A DNA stretch of 64,000 bases, from positions 62,001-126,000 of the forward strand of contig NZ_BDAM01000003.1 of the NCBI RefSeq assembly GCF_001895045.1, in the 5' to 3' direction. The translations under genes and the position numbers were made by a program. The DNA comes from Rhodococcus coprophilus NBRC 100603. Lineage in GTDB: Bacteria; Actinomycetota; Actinomycetes; Mycobacteriales; Mycobacteriaceae. The stretch's first letter is position 1, and each line of letters starts with the position of its first letter. Positions 24,911 to 34,032 of this stretch are shown here, piece by piece. The notes below the pieces were generated by a model. The model ran no database searches. It worked only from the letters and a program-made list of their open reading frames with translations, and was not told the DNA's origin.

Positions 24911-26908
24911 ATGCCTTACGCCTCGTCTCCGCGCCGACATCCCGCACGGATCGTGCCCGCACTGCTGCCCCTCCTGCTGGCGGCGACGGCCTGGCTGTTG
25001 ATGCCCGCAGCGGCGTCGGCCGAGCCGCCTTCGCGCCTCCAATCACCGATCAGCGACTCGGCGGGCGTCCTCGACGCGGACGGCACCGCGCGCATCCAGC
25101 AGGCCGTGGACACCCTGTACAACGAACACCGTCTGCAACTCTGGGTGACGTACGTCCCGAGTTTCGACGGCCAGAACTACGACGCCTGGGCGCAGGCGAC
25201 CGCGCGAGCCAGCAACTTCGGCCCGGACACGGCACTCCTCGCGATCGCGACCGAGGACCGCGAGTTCGCACTGTGGACCCCGTCGGGTTCGGATGTCAGC
25301 GCGTCCGAGCGCGATCGCATCAGTTCGAACGACATCACGCCCGCGTTGCGCGCCGGCGACTGGGCGGGCGCTGCTGTCGCGGCGGCCGACGGACTCGATG
25401 CCGCGCTGACCCCGTCGAGCGCGCCCACGACCACGCTCCTCGTCGGCGGTGGGGTGATCGCCGCAGGCGCGGGCGGCGTCTACGCGTATTCGCGGCGATC
25501 CAAGCGCAAGCGCACCGAGACCGCTGCCGCGCGTGCCGCGGCGATCGACCCCGCCGATACCGGTGCCCTCGCAGCGCTTCCGATCGAGGGGCTCGAAACG
25601 CACGCGCGGAAGGTGCTGGTGGACACCGACAACGCGGTGCGGTCGAGTTCGGAGGCACTCGAGTTGGCGCGCGGCGAATTCGGCGACACCGCGGTCGCAC
25701 CGTTCGATCGGGCATATCGCCAGGCCCAGGCCGCCCTCGCGAACGCGTTCCAGATCCGTCAGCGACTCGACGACGACATTCCCGAGACTCCGCAGCAACA
25801 GCGCGACATGCTGGTCCAGCTCATCTCCTCGTGCGGCCAAGCCGACCGTGAGCTCGACGCGCAGGTGGAAGCCTTCGACCAAATGCGCGATCTGCTACTT
25901 GACGCTCCCGACCGGCTCGACGCACTGACACAGCGAGCGATCGGTCTGCGGGCGCGAATCCCGCAGGGCGAGGCGGCGCTCGCGCAGCTGACCGAGGAAT
26001 TCCCGTCGGAGGCTCTCGTACCCGTCAAGGACAACGTGTCGCTCGCGCTCGAGGAGATCGAGTACGCAGAGAAGGCCATCGACCAGGGCCGCGTCGCGGT
26101 GTCGCGCCCGGTGGGTGAGCAAGGCGACGCCGTCCGTGCGATTCGCGAGTCCGAACGCGCGCTCGGCCATGCGGCAACACTCCTCGACGGCGTCGAGCAC
26201 GCCGCGGAGGACATCCGTCACGCCATCGCGACTCTTCCGGCGGCCATGGAAGATGCGGCGCAGGGCATCGCCGACGCGGAACAACTCGTTGCCGCAGGTG
26301 GCCCGGAACTGGCCGAAGCCCGCCGAGCCGCTCAGGAAGCACTCGAACATGCACGGGCAGCGCAGCACACCGACCCGCTGGGGAGTTTCACGCGGGTCGT
26401 GGAAACCGATGCGCGCCTCGATGCGCTGCGGGCGCAGACCCGTGAGGCTCGAGAAGAGGAAGCGCGCGCCCGCCGACGGCTCGAACAGGACCTGACAGCG
26501 GCGCAGGCGCAGGTCACCGCCGCATCCGACTTCATCGGCACACGACGCGGTGTCGTCGGCGCCGAGGCCCGCACGAGGCTGTCGGAGGCGCAGCGTCATC
26601 TCGACGCGGCCCGGCAGCTCTCGTCGACCGATGCGGCGCAGGCGCTTCAGCACGCGCAGACGGCCTCGGCCCTCGCGTCCCGCGCCCTGAGCGCGGCACG
26701 CCGGGACGTCGAGTCGTGGGAACGCCGCAACCCGCCCCGCGGCGGCGGTTCGTCGGGAGGCAACATCGCCGGCGCCGTGCTGGGCGGCATCTTGATCAAC
26801 AGCGTCCTCGGCGGCGGTGGCCACGGGGGCGGCTTCGGGGGCGGAGGATTCGGCGGTGGCGGCTTCGGCGGTGGCGGCTTCGGCGGATCGAGCGGCGGCA
26901 GGTTCTGA
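24911..26908 (+). CDS. TPM-domain membrane protein with coiled-coil body and Gly/Phe tail
   Basis: A 665-residue exported protein. Residues 1-38 are a signal sequence ending ASAEPP. Residues 45-165 form a TPM domain (ISDSAGVLDADGTARIQQAVDTLYNEHRLQLWVTYVPSFDGQNYDAWA), the fold found in Psb32/YgcG-like proteins and thought to bind phosphate or assist membrane protein turnover. A transmembrane helix follows at about 176-196 (TLLVGGGVIAAGAGGVYAY). The rest is cytoplasmic: a long Ala/Glu/Arg helical region with repeated short coiled coils (about 200-615), then an unstructured tail with repeated GGGFGGGGF units. The mycobacterial counterpart lies in the dgt-glyS interval. Function unknown. Confidence 0.85.
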   Translation: MPYASSPRRHPARIVPALLPLLLAATAWLLMPAAASAEPPSRLQSPISDSAGVLDADGTARIQQAVDTLYNEHRLQLWVTYVPSFDGQNYDAWAQATARASNFGPDTALLAIATEDREFALWTPSGSDVSASERDRISSNDITPALRAGDWAGAAVAAADGLDAALTPSSAPTTTLLVGGGVIAAGAGGVYAYSRRSKRKRTETAAARAAAIDPADTGALAALPIEGLETHARKVLVDTDNAVRSSSEALELARGEFGDTAVAPFDRAYRQAQAALANAFQIRQRLDDDIPETPQQQRDMLVQLISSCGQADRELDAQVEAFDQMRDLLLDAPDRLDALTQRAIGLRARIPQGEAALAQLTEEFPSEALVPVKDNVSLALEEIEYAEKAIDQGRVAVSRPVGEQGDAVRAIRESERALGHAATLLDGVEHAAEDIRHAIATLPAAMEDAAQGIADAEQLVAAGGPELAEARRAAQEALEHARAAQHTDPLGSFTRVVETDARLDALRAQTREAREEEARARRRLEQDLTAAQAQVTAASDFIGTRRGVVGAEARTRLSEAQRHLDAARQLSSTDAAQALQHAQTASALASRALSAARRDVESWERRNPPRGGGSSGGNIAGAVLGGILINSVLGGGGHGGGFGGGGFGGGGFGGGGFGGSSGGRF

Positions 26909-26977
26909 CACCGACGCCGTCGAAACTTGGGTGAGAAACTTCTCGCCCAGCGGGCAACAACTCACCAGAGTTCACAA

Positions 26978-27016
26978 ACTCGCCGGCCCTCCCGTGTCAC
27001 GGGAGGGCCGGCGAGT
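26978..27016. terminator. Bidirectional terminator between the TPM gene and glyS
   Basis: A perfect 16-bp stem (26978-26993 with 27001-27016) encloses a 7-nt loop and lies between two converging genes, 69 bp after the TPM stop and 23 bp from the glyS stop. Confidence 0.8.
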
Positions 27017-27039
27017 CGGTTGAGGTGCGGATCGGCCGA

Positions 27040-28431
27040 TCAGCAGCCGATCAGACGCTGCGCGAGGTAGCCCTCGACCTGGTCGAGGCTCACGCGCTCC
27101 TGCGCCATCGAGTCGCGCTCGCGAATGGTCACCGCGTGATCCTCGAGGGTGTCGAAGTCGACGGTGATGCAGAACGGGGTGCCGATCTCGTCCTGGCGAC
27201 GGTAGCGGCGGCCGATGGCGCCCGCATCGTCGAACTCGATGTTCCAGTGCTGGCGCAGCTGCGCGGCGAGATCCTTCGCCTTCGGGCTCAAGTCTGCGTT
27301 GCGGCTCAGCGGCAGCACGGCGACCTTCACGGGCGCGAGACGGCGGTCGAGACGCAGCACCGTGCGCTTGTCGACCCCGCCCTTGGCGTTGGGGGCCTCG
27401 TCTTCGGTGTACGCGTCGACGAGGAATGCCATGAGCGAACGAGTAAGTCCCGCTGCGGGTTCGATCACGTACGGGGTGTAGCGCTCGTTCGTGGTCTGGT
27501 CGAAGAAACTCAGGTCGGTGCCCGAGTGCTTCGAGTGGGTCGACAGGTCGAAGTCGGTGCGGTTGGCGACGCCTTCGAGCTCACCCCATTCGCTGCCCTG
27601 GAAGTGGAAGCGGTACTCGATGTCGACGGTCCGCTTGGAGTAGTGCGACAGCTTCTCCTGCGCGTGCTCGTACAGGCGGAGGTTGTCCTTGTTGATTCCC
27701 AGGCCCGTGTACCAGTCCATCCGGTAGTCGATCCAGTACTGGTGCCACTCCTCGTCCTCGCCGGGCTTGACGAAGAATTCCATCTCCATCTGCTCGAACT
27801 CGCGGGTGCGGAAGATGAAGTTGCCCGGGGTGATCTCGTTGCGGAAGCTCTTGCCGATCTGGCCGATACCGAACGGCGGCTTCTTGCGCGACGTGGTGAG
27901 CACGTTGGCGAAGTTCACGAAGATACCCTGAGCGGTCTCCGGGCGCAGGTAGTGCAGGCCCTCTTCGCTCTCGATCGGACCCAGGTAGGTCTTGAGCATC
28001 ATGTTGAAGTCGCGCGGCTCGGTCCACTGACCCTTGGTGCCGCAGTCCGGGCACGCGATCTCCGACATCGCAACGGTGTCGGGATCGTCGAGCTTGTGCT
28101 TCTCGGCGTACGCCTCCTGCAGGTGGTCCTGACGGTGGCGCTTGTGGCAGCTGAGGCATTCGACGAGCGGGTCGTTGAACACGCCGACGTGACCGGACGC
28201 GACCCACACCTGACGCGGCAGGATCACCGACGAGTCGAGGCCGACGACGTCCTCGCGGCTGGTGACCATGTTGCGCCACCACTGCTTCTTGATGTTCTCC
28301 TTGAGCTCGACACCCAGCGGCCCGTAGTCCCAGGCCGACCTGGTGCCGCCGTAGATCTCACCACAGGGGTAGACCAGACCTCGGCGCTTGGCGAGGTTGG
28401 CGACGGTATCGATCTTGGATTTGGGTGCCAC
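27040..28431 (-). CDS. glyS: Glycyl-tRNA synthetase
   Basis: A 463-residue class II synthetase of the dimeric alpha2 type, which charges tRNA-Gly. It opens [47 protein letters not shown]; the middle has [16 protein letters not shown] and the motif 2 segment [31 protein letters not shown]; motif 3 is [16 protein letters not shown]. An inserted zinc-like element has CLSCHKRH and CPDCGTKG. The C-terminal anticodon domain follows. GTG 28431 (GGAGAG 7 nt upstream) matches the start of mycobacterial GlyS; the frame to 28536 overlaps the divergent promoter. Confidence 0.96.
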   Translation of the reverse strand: MAPKSKIDTVANLAKRRGLVYPCGEIYGGTRSAWDYGPLGVELKENIKKQWWRNMVTSREDVVGLDSSVILPRQVWVASGHVGVFNDPLVECLSCHKRHRQDHLQEAYAEKHKLDDPDTVAMSEIACPDCGTKGQWTEPRDFNMMLKTYLGPIESEEGLHYLRPETAQGIFVNFANVLTTSRKKPPFGIGQIGKSFRNEITPGNFIFRTREFEQMEMEFFVKPGEDEEWHQYWIDYRMDWYTGLGINKDNLRLYEHAQEKLSHYSKRTVDIEYRFHFQGSEWGELEGVANRTDFDLSTHSKHSGTDLSFFDQTTNERYTPYVIEPAAGLTRSLMAFLVDAYTEDEAPNAKGGVDKRTVLRLDRRLAPVKVAVLPLSRNADLSPKAKDLAAQLRQHWNIEFDDAGAIGRRYRRQDEIGTPFCITVDFDTLEDHAVTIRERDSMAQERVSLDQVEGYLAQRLIGC

Positions 28432-28523
28432 TCGGATTCTCTCCATCTTCGATGCGGGGTTTTCGCAGCATGCGTCAGCTACCAAGACTATCGCTCCTGC
28501 CCACCGCGACGAATTCGTGGCGG

Positions 28524-28552
28524 TTGACATGCACATCCATGCATATCAAAAT
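28524..28552 (+). promoter_or_regulatory. Promoter of the smtB-furB operon
   Basis: A consensus -35 TTGACA (28524-28529) is followed after exactly 17 nt by CAAAAT (28547-28552), four of six matches to TATAAT. Transcription would start near 28559, about 36 bp before the GTG of smtB. Confidence 0.65.
28525..28548. promoter_or_regulatory. Inverted repeat overlapping the smtB promoter, probable SmtB operator
   Basis: The repeat is TGA-N-ATGCA, six central bases, TGCAT-N-TCA: eight exactly paired positions per arm over 24 bp. It covers the end of the -35 box, the spacer and the first base pairs of the -10, the usual place for ArsR/SmtB repressors. Confidence 0.6.
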
Positions 28553-28594
28553 GGTATCGGTTTGCAATAAGCCCCCGACAGCCCGAGGAGTCCC

Positions 28595-28954
28595 GTGAGT
28601 GTCGACGCCCGTCGCCGCGAGTGCCCCACGGACGACGCAACACGGCATGCCCCGCCGGCCCACCCACCCGTCTCGCACGAGACGCTGGTCGCCGCGGGTG
28701 AACTGCTCCGCGCCCTGTCGGCGCCGGTCCGCATCGCCATCGTGCTCGAACTGCGCGAATCCGCGCGGTGCGTCCACGAACTCGTCGGCGCCCTCGGGGT
28801 GACCCAACCGCTCATCAGCCAGCACCTGCGCGTCCTCAAGTCCGCGGGAGTGGTTCGGGGCGACCGCACCGGCCGGGAAGTGCTGTACCGCCTGGCCGAC
28901 GACCACCTCGCCCACATCGTCGTCGACGCTGTTGCGCACGCTCAGGAAGGATGA
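28595..28954 (+). CDS. smtB: ArsR/SmtB-family zinc-responsive repressor
   Basis: A 119-residue winged helix-turn-helix protein. The core AGELLRALSAPVRIAIVLELRESARCVHELVGALGVTQPLISQHLRVLKSAGVVRGDRTGREVLYRLADDHLAHIVVDAVAHA has the ArsR fold with recognition helix TQPLISQHLRVLK. The C-terminal DDHLAHIVVDAVAH provides the alpha5 zinc-binding Asp/His set (D-x-H ... H). Mycobacterial SmtB in the same position represses itself and furB and is released by zinc. The stop overlaps the furB start in ATGA. Its own promoter carries a good inverted repeat. Confidence 0.92.
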   Translation: MSVDARRRECPTDDATRHAPPAHPPVSHETLVAAGELLRALSAPVRIAIVLELRESARCVHELVGALGVTQPLISQHLRVLKSAGVVRGDRTGREVLYRLADDHLAHIVVDAVAHAQEG

Positions 28955-29376
28955 CGGCCGCAGTGACCTCCGCACGCAAGCCCCTGGTGGGGGTGCGCTC
29001 GACCAGGCAGCGAAGCGCAATCGTCGACCTGCTCGACAACACCGAAGAGTTCCGTTCCGCCCAGGACCTGCACGACGAACTGCGCAAGCGTGGCCAGGGC
29101 ATCGGTCTGACGACCGTCTACCGCACCCTGCAGTCCCTCGCCGAGACGGGAAGCGTCGACGTACTGCGCACCGACTCCGGCGAATCCCTGTTCCGTCGCT
29201 GCTCCTCCGGACACCACCATCATCTCGTGTGCCGCCGTTGCGGATTCACCGTGGAGGTCGACGGACCGGAAGTCGAACGGTGGTCGCACGAAGTCGCCGA
29301 CACGCACGGATTCGAAGAGGTCAGCCACACCGTCGAGATCTTCGGCACCTGCCGCGACTGCGTGGTGCGGCCGTGA
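28951..29376 (+). CDS. furB: Zinc uptake regulator FurB/Zur
   Basis: A 141-residue Fur-family repressor that shuts off zinc uptake genes when zinc is plentiful. The DNA-binding domain has TRQRSAIVDLLDNTEEFRSAQDLHDELRKRGQGIGLTTVYRTLQSLAETG. The metal and dimer domain has the regulatory site residues in CSSGHHHHLVCRRCGFTVEVDGPEVERW and the structural zinc site from CRRC and the C-terminal CRDC. It is translated coupled to smtB. The pair matches the mycobacterial zinc control operon. Confidence 0.94.
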   Translation: MTAAVTSARKPLVGVRSTRQRSAIVDLLDNTEEFRSAQDLHDELRKRGQGIGLTTVYRTLQSLAETGSVDVLRTDSGESLFRRCSSGHHHHLVCRRCGFTVEVDGPEVERWSHEVADTHGFEEVSHTVEIFGTCRDCVVRP

Positions 29377-29391
29377 CCGGGAGCCGGTAGC

Positions 29392-29922
29392 TCAGCCGCA
29401 GGTGCAGTCGCCGCACCCGCATTCCCCGCCCAGCAGGTTCTCCCCCACCACCGTGTCCGCCGGTCCGTCGAACACGCACGCCTCGCCCCCGAGTCGCGCG
29501 GCCAGCCCGCGCACCTCCGCAGTGAGCGGCACGACGGCGCCCACGGCGCGCAACAGGTGCAGCGGAACGAGCGGGGATGCCCCGACTCGCTGCTCGGCGG
29601 TGACCCGATCCTTGTGCAAAACGAACGTGAACTCGGGGAACTCGAACTGCATCTCGGCGAGCGCCTCGAGAGCTCGGGCACGGTCGGTGATCCCCTCCGC
29701 CAGGAAGGTCGTCAGGTGCACGACGCCCGCTTCCGCGTCGACGCTCGCGAACGTCGGCACGTCGTCGATCCAGATCGGGACGTCACCGTCCTCGTCGGGT
29801 TCGGGTGCCCCGTCCATCGCGTGGGCCAGTGTGCGGACCACCAGGTCGCGGAGCGCGGCGTCGTCGGCCGTCGGGATCGCGAGGTCCCACTGCTCCTCGC
29901 CGGTGCCGGTGACGCCGGTCAT
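29392..29922 (-). CDS. YbjN-domain protein with Cys-rich C-terminus
   Basis: A 176-residue cytoplasmic protein, [38 protein letters not shown], whose body resembles the YbjN / type III secretion chaperone-like fold (EALAEMQFEFPEFTFVLHKDRVTAEQRVGASPLVPLHLLRAVGAVVPL). It ends in CGCGDCTCG, four cysteines within nine residues, directly next to the zinc regulator furB, which suggests metal binding. The start overlaps the stop of the next upstream gene in ATGA, so it belongs to a uppS-led run. Function unknown; the equivalent position in mycobacteria holds a short unknown gene. Confidence 0.8.
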   Translation of the reverse strand: MTGVTGTGEEQWDLAIPTADDAALRDLVVRTLAHAMDGAPEPDEDGDVPIWIDDVPTFASVDAEAGVVHLTTFLAEGITDRARALEALAEMQFEFPEFTFVLHKDRVTAEQRVGASPLVPLHLLRAVGAVVPLTAEVRGLAARLGGEACVFDGPADTVVGENLLGGECGCGDCTCG

Positions 29923-30344
29923 GCGTCGCCCTCGGGTGCGGAAGCACCCGCGACCGTCTCGCGGGCTTCGGCGATGCCGTCGAGCACGAGCAGCAGCATG
30001 GTGGTGAGCGGAGTGTCCTCGAGGCCGGTGGCAGGGAAGGAGTAACGGACGATCACATCCGCCACGGTCTCCCGCTCGATGAGATGGATCGATCCGAACT
30101 GCAGCGCCTCGGCTGCCGACGCGACGCGGGTACGCACCTCGTCGCCGAGTGGGAGATCCCACGCGAGCACACCGGTGAGCGACACCACGTCGAGTCCCTC
30201 GGTGAGCGTGACGACCTGGAGTGCGAACGGGACTGCGCCGTAGTCGAATCCGAACGATCCGTCGCCGTTGTCCGCAGCACCCGGACTGCGCACCTGGACG
30301 AACGGCGCCAGTGCCGCGGAAATGCGGTCGCGCAGTGCGGTCAT
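29919..30344 (-). CDS. YbjN-domain protein
   Basis: A 141-residue protein, [66 protein letters not shown], with the alternating strand-helix layout of the T3SS-chaperone-like YbjN family and a closing helix [20 protein letters not shown]. It overlaps uppS upstream and the Cys-tailed YbjN protein downstream, each by 4 bp (ATGA), so the three are tightly coupled. It may be a paralogue of its neighbour. Role unknown. Confidence 0.8.
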   Translation of the reverse strand: MTALRDRISAALAPFVQVRSPGAADNGDGSFGFDYGAVPFALQVVTLTEGLDVVSLTGVLAWDLPLGDEVRTRVASAAEALQFGSIHLIERETVADVIVRYSFPATGLEDTPLTTMLLLVLDGIAEARETVAGASAPEGDA

Positions 30345-31138
30345 TTCACACCCCCGAACCGGCGGTCGCGAGAGGCGTACTCGACGCACGCCGCCCACAG
30401 GTCGCGGCGGTCGAAGTCGGGGAACATCTTGTCCTGGAAGACCAGTTCGGCGTAGGCCGACTGCCACAACAGGAAATTGGACGTGCGCTGCTCACCGGAC
30501 GGCCGGAGGAACAGGTCGACGTCGGGCATGTCGGGTTCGTCGAGGTACCGCGCGACGGTCGCCTCCGTGATGCGTTCCGGGTCCAGTTCTCCCGCTGCCA
30601 CGCGTCGCCCGATTTCCCGGGCGGCGTCGGCGATCTCGGCGCGGCCCCCGTAGTTGACGCACATCGTGAGAGTCATCACATCGTTGTCGCGGGTCAGTTC
30701 CTCGGCCGCTTCGAGTTCTTTGATGACGCTGGTCCACAACCGGGGACGACGCCCCGCCCACCGCACACGAACGCCCATCTCGTGCATTTCGTCGCGGCGA
30801 CGACGGATCACGTCGCGGTTGAAGCCCATGAGGAAACGCACCTCATCGGGACTACGCTTCCAGTTCTCGGTCGAGAACGCGTACGCCGACAGCCACTTGA
30901 CGCCCATCTCGATGCAACCGCACACGGTGTCCATCAAGACTTCTTCGCCGCGCTCGTGCCCGGCGGTGCGGGGCAGCCCGCGTTCCTGCGCCCAGCGCCC
31001 GTTTCCGTCCATGACCAGCGCGACGTGCCGAGGGATCAACTCGGGCTGGAGGACGGGCGGCCTGGCCCCCGACGGGTGGGGGTCGGGCGGCCGGATCGTG
31101 CGATCAGGCGATGGGTGTGGGGCGCGTCGTCGAATCAC
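30341..31138 (-). CDS. uppS: Isoprenyl (decaprenyl) diphosphate synthase, cis type
   Basis: A cis-prenyltransferase of about 265 residues that builds the polyprenyl phosphate carrier for cell-wall precursors (decaprenyl in mycobacteria). Motifs are [27 protein letters not shown] (substrate Asp), [36 protein letters not shown] and the C-terminal [37 protein letters not shown]. The start is uncertain: GTG 31138 or ATG 31147. Either way it overlaps the 3' end of recO. Confidence 0.96.
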   Translation of the reverse strand: MIRRRAPHPSPDRTIRPPDPHPSGARPPVLQPELIPRHVALVMDGNGRWAQERGLPRTAGHERGEEVLMDTVCGCIEMGVKWLSAYAFSTENWKRSPDEVRFLMGFNRDVIRRRRDEMHEMGVRVRWAGRRPRLWTSVIKELEAAEELTRDNDVMTLTMCVNYGGRAEIADAAREIGRRVAAGELDPERITEATVARYLDEPDMPDVDLFLRPSGEQRTSNFLLWQSAYAELVFQDKMFPDFDRRDLWAACVEYASRDRRFGGVK

Positions 31139-31919
31139 GGGTCCCATCCTGCCTGACGCCCGAATCGCCACGATCGGCCCCGTGCGTGCCGGCACGTTCG
31201 ACGAGCGGCAACGACCGCAGCTGGCGCTCGAGGTGCCATTGGAGGTGCGCGGCGACGAGCCCGCTGGCCTGGCTGCGCACTCCGGCGCCGGCCTCTTCGG
31301 TCTCGGCCCATCGACCGTGGACGAGCGCGTCGAGGAGCTCGAAGACGGCGGGAGCGGGCGTCGCGGCGCCCGGCGGACGACAGTGCACGCAGACCGCTCC
31401 ACCGGCAGCGACGTGGAAGGCGTTGTGCGGGCCGGGTCGGTCGCACCGCGCGCAACGGGTGATCGCGGGCGCCCATCCGGCGTAGGCCATCGCGCGCAGC
31501 AAGAACGCGTCGAGGATCAGTTCGGGTGGGCGGGTGTGGTCGCAGACCGCGCGCAGCGCCCCCACGGTCAGGGAGTGCAGGCGCGGGGCGGGTGCCCGTT
31601 CTTCGCCGGCGAGACGCTCCGCGGTCTCGAGGATCGCGCACGCGGTGGTGTAGCGGGAGTAGTCGTCGACGATACCGACGGCGAACGCGTCGAGGGTCTG
31701 CACCTGGGTGACGATGTCGAGGCTGCGGCCGGGGTGGAGTTGCACGTCGACGTGTGCGAACGGTTCGAGCCGGGCCCCGAACTTCGAGCGCGTCCGGCGT
31801 ACGCCCTTGGCGACGGCGCGGACGAGGCCGTAACGGCGGGTGAGCAGCGTGACGATGCGGTCGGCTTCGCCGAGCTTGTGCTGGCGCAGCACCACCGCGT
31901 TGTCCCGATACAACCTCAC
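31104..31919 (-). CDS. recO: DNA repair protein RecO
   Basis: A 271-residue recombination mediator that loads RecA with RecR. The N-terminal OB fold reads [63 protein letters not shown]. The helical C-terminal part has a four-cysteine zinc site, CARCDRPGP and CVHCRPP, and [23 protein letters not shown] 31919 (VRLYRDN) matches mycobacterial RecO. Its 3' end overlaps the start of uppS. Confidence 0.95.
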   Translation of the reverse strand: MRLYRDNAVVLRQHKLGEADRIVTLLTRRYGLVRAVAKGVRRTRSKFGARLEPFAHVDVQLHPGRSLDIVTQVQTLDAFAVGIVDDYSRYTTACAILETAERLAGEERAPAPRLHSLTVGALRAVCDHTRPPELILDAFLLRAMAYAGWAPAITRCARCDRPGPHNAFHVAAGGAVCVHCRPPGAATPAPAVFELLDALVHGRWAETEEAGAGVRSQASGLVAAHLQWHLERQLRSLPLVERAGTHGADRGDSGVRQDGTRDSTTRPTPIA

Positions 31920-31997
31920 CCCCCGAGTGTTCCACGCCGCGACGACATGCGGCACGGCCAGGCCGTCCCGACGTCTCGACGCCGAAACGAGAACACG

Positions 31998-32023
31998 TTA
32001 CTGTTCGTTCGAACGAACAGTAA
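31998..32023. promoter_or_regulatory. 26-bp perfect palindrome over the amidase promoter
   Basis: The left arm TTACTGTTCGTTC is followed directly by its exact reverse complement. It contains TACTGT (31999-32004), a good -10 of the TANNNT type, and ends 9 bp before the amidase ATG. A TetR gene ends the same operon, so autoregulation is the simplest reading. Confidence 0.75.
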
Positions 32024-32032
32024 GGGAGAACG

Positions 32033-33442
32033 ATGAGCGCACCCACCCGCCCGCGCGATCTCGTCGACACCGCGCGGGCACTCGCGACCGGCACCGTCAC
32101 CTCGTACGACCTCGTACGCAGCGCCCTCGATCGCATCGACGCCTCGCAGGCATCCCTCAATGCCTTCCGCGTCGTCCGGCGCGACAACGCCCTGGCGGAG
32201 GCGCGGGAGGCAGACCGCCTCCTCGCAGCAGGTGAACGCCGCCCGTTGCTCGGCGTGCCCGTCGCGATCAAGGACGACACCGACATCGTGGGCGAGACCA
32301 CTATGTTCGGATGCGCCGGCACGTTCGACGTCAAGACCCACGACGCCGAGGTGGTGCGGCGGTTGCGCGAGGCCGGCGCGGTCGTCGTCGGCAAGACGCA
32401 CTCCCCCGAACTCGGTCAGTGGCCGCTCACCGGCGGCGACGCGTTCGGTCACACCCGTAGTCCGTGGTCGCGTGAGCACACCCCCGGTGGTTCGTCGGGA
32501 GGCAGCGCCGCCGCGGTCGCCGCGGGACTCGTGCCTGCCGCGCTGGGGTCCGACGGCGCCGGGTCGGTGCGCATCCCCGCGTCGTGGTCCAACCTGGTCG
32601 GCATCAAACCGCAGCGCGGCCGCATCTCCATGTGGCCCGACGCAGAAGCCTTCGAGGGTCTGACCACGCACGGAACCCTGGCCCGGACGGTCGCCGACGC
32701 CGCGTTGCTGCTCGACATCGTCGCCGGCAACCATCCGGGCGACCTGCACACCCGGCCCGCGGCGACCGTCTCCGACGCCGTCGGGCGCGACCCCGGCAGG
32801 CTGAAGATCGCGTTGTCGATGAAACTTCCCTTCACTGCGACGCCGAGGCGCCTCGACCCGAGAGTCCACATCCGGCTAGCCGCACTCGCCGCCACCCTAC
32901 GCGACCTCGGTCACGAGGTGACGCTCGCCGACCCCGACTACGGGATCCTCTTCGGCCTGAACTTCCTGCCCCGCTCGATGTCGGGCATCGAGAACTGGCT
33001 CCACCGCTTGCCCGACCCGGCGCTGGCCGACGTGCGCACCCGCGCCAACGCACGTACCGGGCGGATGCTGCACGGTGCGCCCCTACGCGCCGCGCGCCGC
33101 GCGGAACCTCGCCTCCGGCGGCGGGTCGGACGGATCTTCGACCGGTTCGACGTCGTCCTGACCCCGACCACCGCGACACCTCCGCTTCCCGTCGACGCGA
33201 TCGACGGCATCGGTGGATGGGCCACCGACAAGGTCATCACGGCGGCCTGTCCGTACGCGTGGCCGTGGAACGTGCTGGGCTGGCCGGGAATCAGCGTTCC
33301 CGCCGGTTTCACCGACGAGGGTCTTCCCGTCGGCGCCCAGCTTCTGGGACCGGAGGATTCCGAACCACTCCTGATCTCCCTGGCCGCACAACTCGAATCG
33401 GTTCTGCGCTGGCACGAGCACATCCCGGAGCCGTGGTGGTGA
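32033..33442 (+). CDS. Amidase signature-family amidase
   Basis: A 469-residue amidohydrolase with the Ser-cisSer-Lys triad: K80 in GVPVAIKDDTD, S154 in PGGSSGGSAAA and nucleophile S178 in GSDGAGSVRIPAS. It would hydrolyse a carboxamide to acid and ammonia; the substrate is unknown. Length is usual for this group, and the counterpart in mycobacteria (AmiA2-like) sits next to recO and era as here. GGGAG lies upstream of ATG 32033. A perfect palindrome covers its promoter, and a TetR gene overlaps its end by 4 bp. Confidence 0.93.
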   Translation: MSAPTRPRDLVDTARALATGTVTSYDLVRSALDRIDASQASLNAFRVVRRDNALAEAREADRLLAAGERRPLLGVPVAIKDDTDIVGETTMFGCAGTFDVKTHDAEVVRRLREAGAVVVGKTHSPELGQWPLTGGDAFGHTRSPWSREHTPGGSSGGSAAAVAAGLVPAALGSDGAGSVRIPASWSNLVGIKPQRGRISMWPDAEAFEGLTTHGTLARTVADAALLLDIVAGNHPGDLHTRPAATVSDAVGRDPGRLKIALSMKLPFTATPRRLDPRVHIRLAALAATLRDLGHEVTLADPDYGILFGLNFLPRSMSGIENWLHRLPDPALADVRTRANARTGRMLHGAPLRAARRAEPRLRRRVGRIFDRFDVVLTPTTATPPLPVDAIDGIGGWATDKVITAACPYAWPWNVLGWPGISVPAGFTDEGLPVGAQLLGPEDSEPLLISLAAQLESVLRWHEHIPEPWW

Positions 33443-34032
33443 GCGAGTTGTCCTCCGTGCGGTCACGCATCATCGACGCGACGCTGTACCTCGTCGGAAC
33501 AGAAGGCGTCGCGGGAGTCACGAACCGCCGCATCGCTTCCCGCGCACAGGTGTCGCCCGGCTCGATCACCTATCACTTCCCCACCCAGGACGACCTGCTG
33601 CGTTCCGCGCTGACGCACTTCGCCGACGAAGAGACGTCGCGGCTGCGCGAGATCGCAGAAACCTATCGCGAGCAGTCGCTTTCGGTGCAGGATGCGGCGG
33701 CACTGACCGAGCAGGTCGCCGAGAGTCTGGCCTTCTCCGCGGAGCGGATCGCGCCCTTCGAACTGTATGTCCAGGCCGGACGAGACCCGAACCTACGCGC
33801 CGCCGCCGCGGAGTGCTGGCGCGCCTACGACGCGCTGACCTTCACCATCCTGACCGAACTCGGCATCCCCGATGCCCGCGCGCTCACCCGCACGCTCGTC
33901 GCGACCATCGCGGGCCTGCAACTCCGGCGCCTGTCGACCGGCGAGGACGCCGACCTCGCCGGCGCGGTGCTGCTCCTCCTCCGGCAGGCCGGGACATCCG
34001 GAGGCGGGGACCCGGAGTCCGAACCGGACTAG
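33439..34032 (+). CDS. TetR-family transcriptional regulator
   Basis: A 197-residue regulator with helix-turn-helix SRIIDATLYLVGTEGVAGVTNRRIASRAQVSPGSITYHFPTQDDLLRSAL near the N-terminus and a helical sensor domain. Three in-frame GTG codons (33433, 33436, 33439) lie in a row; the last gives a 4-bp overlap with the amidase stop. It is probably the repressor that binds the palindrome at 31998-32023. The 3' end overlaps the convergent era gene by 4 bp. Confidence 0.88.
   Translation: MSELSSVRSRIIDATLYLVGTEGVAGVTNRRIASRAQVSPGSITYHFPTQDDLLRSALTHFADEETSRLREIAETYREQSLSVQDAAALTEQVAESLAFSAERIAPFELYVQAGRDPNLRAAAAECWRAYDALTFTILTELGIPDARALTRTLVATIAGLQLRRLSTGEDADLAGAVLLLLRQAGTSGGGDPESEPD

Noticed and set aside
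26800-26905. Tandem DNA repeat or CRISPR-like array
   Set aside because: It is the in-frame Gly/Phe tail of the TPM protein; units are short and contiguous with no spacers.
28432-28594. T-box leader before glyS
   Set aside because: No specifier or antiterminator layout is visible, and the gap is mostly taken by the divergent smtB promoter.
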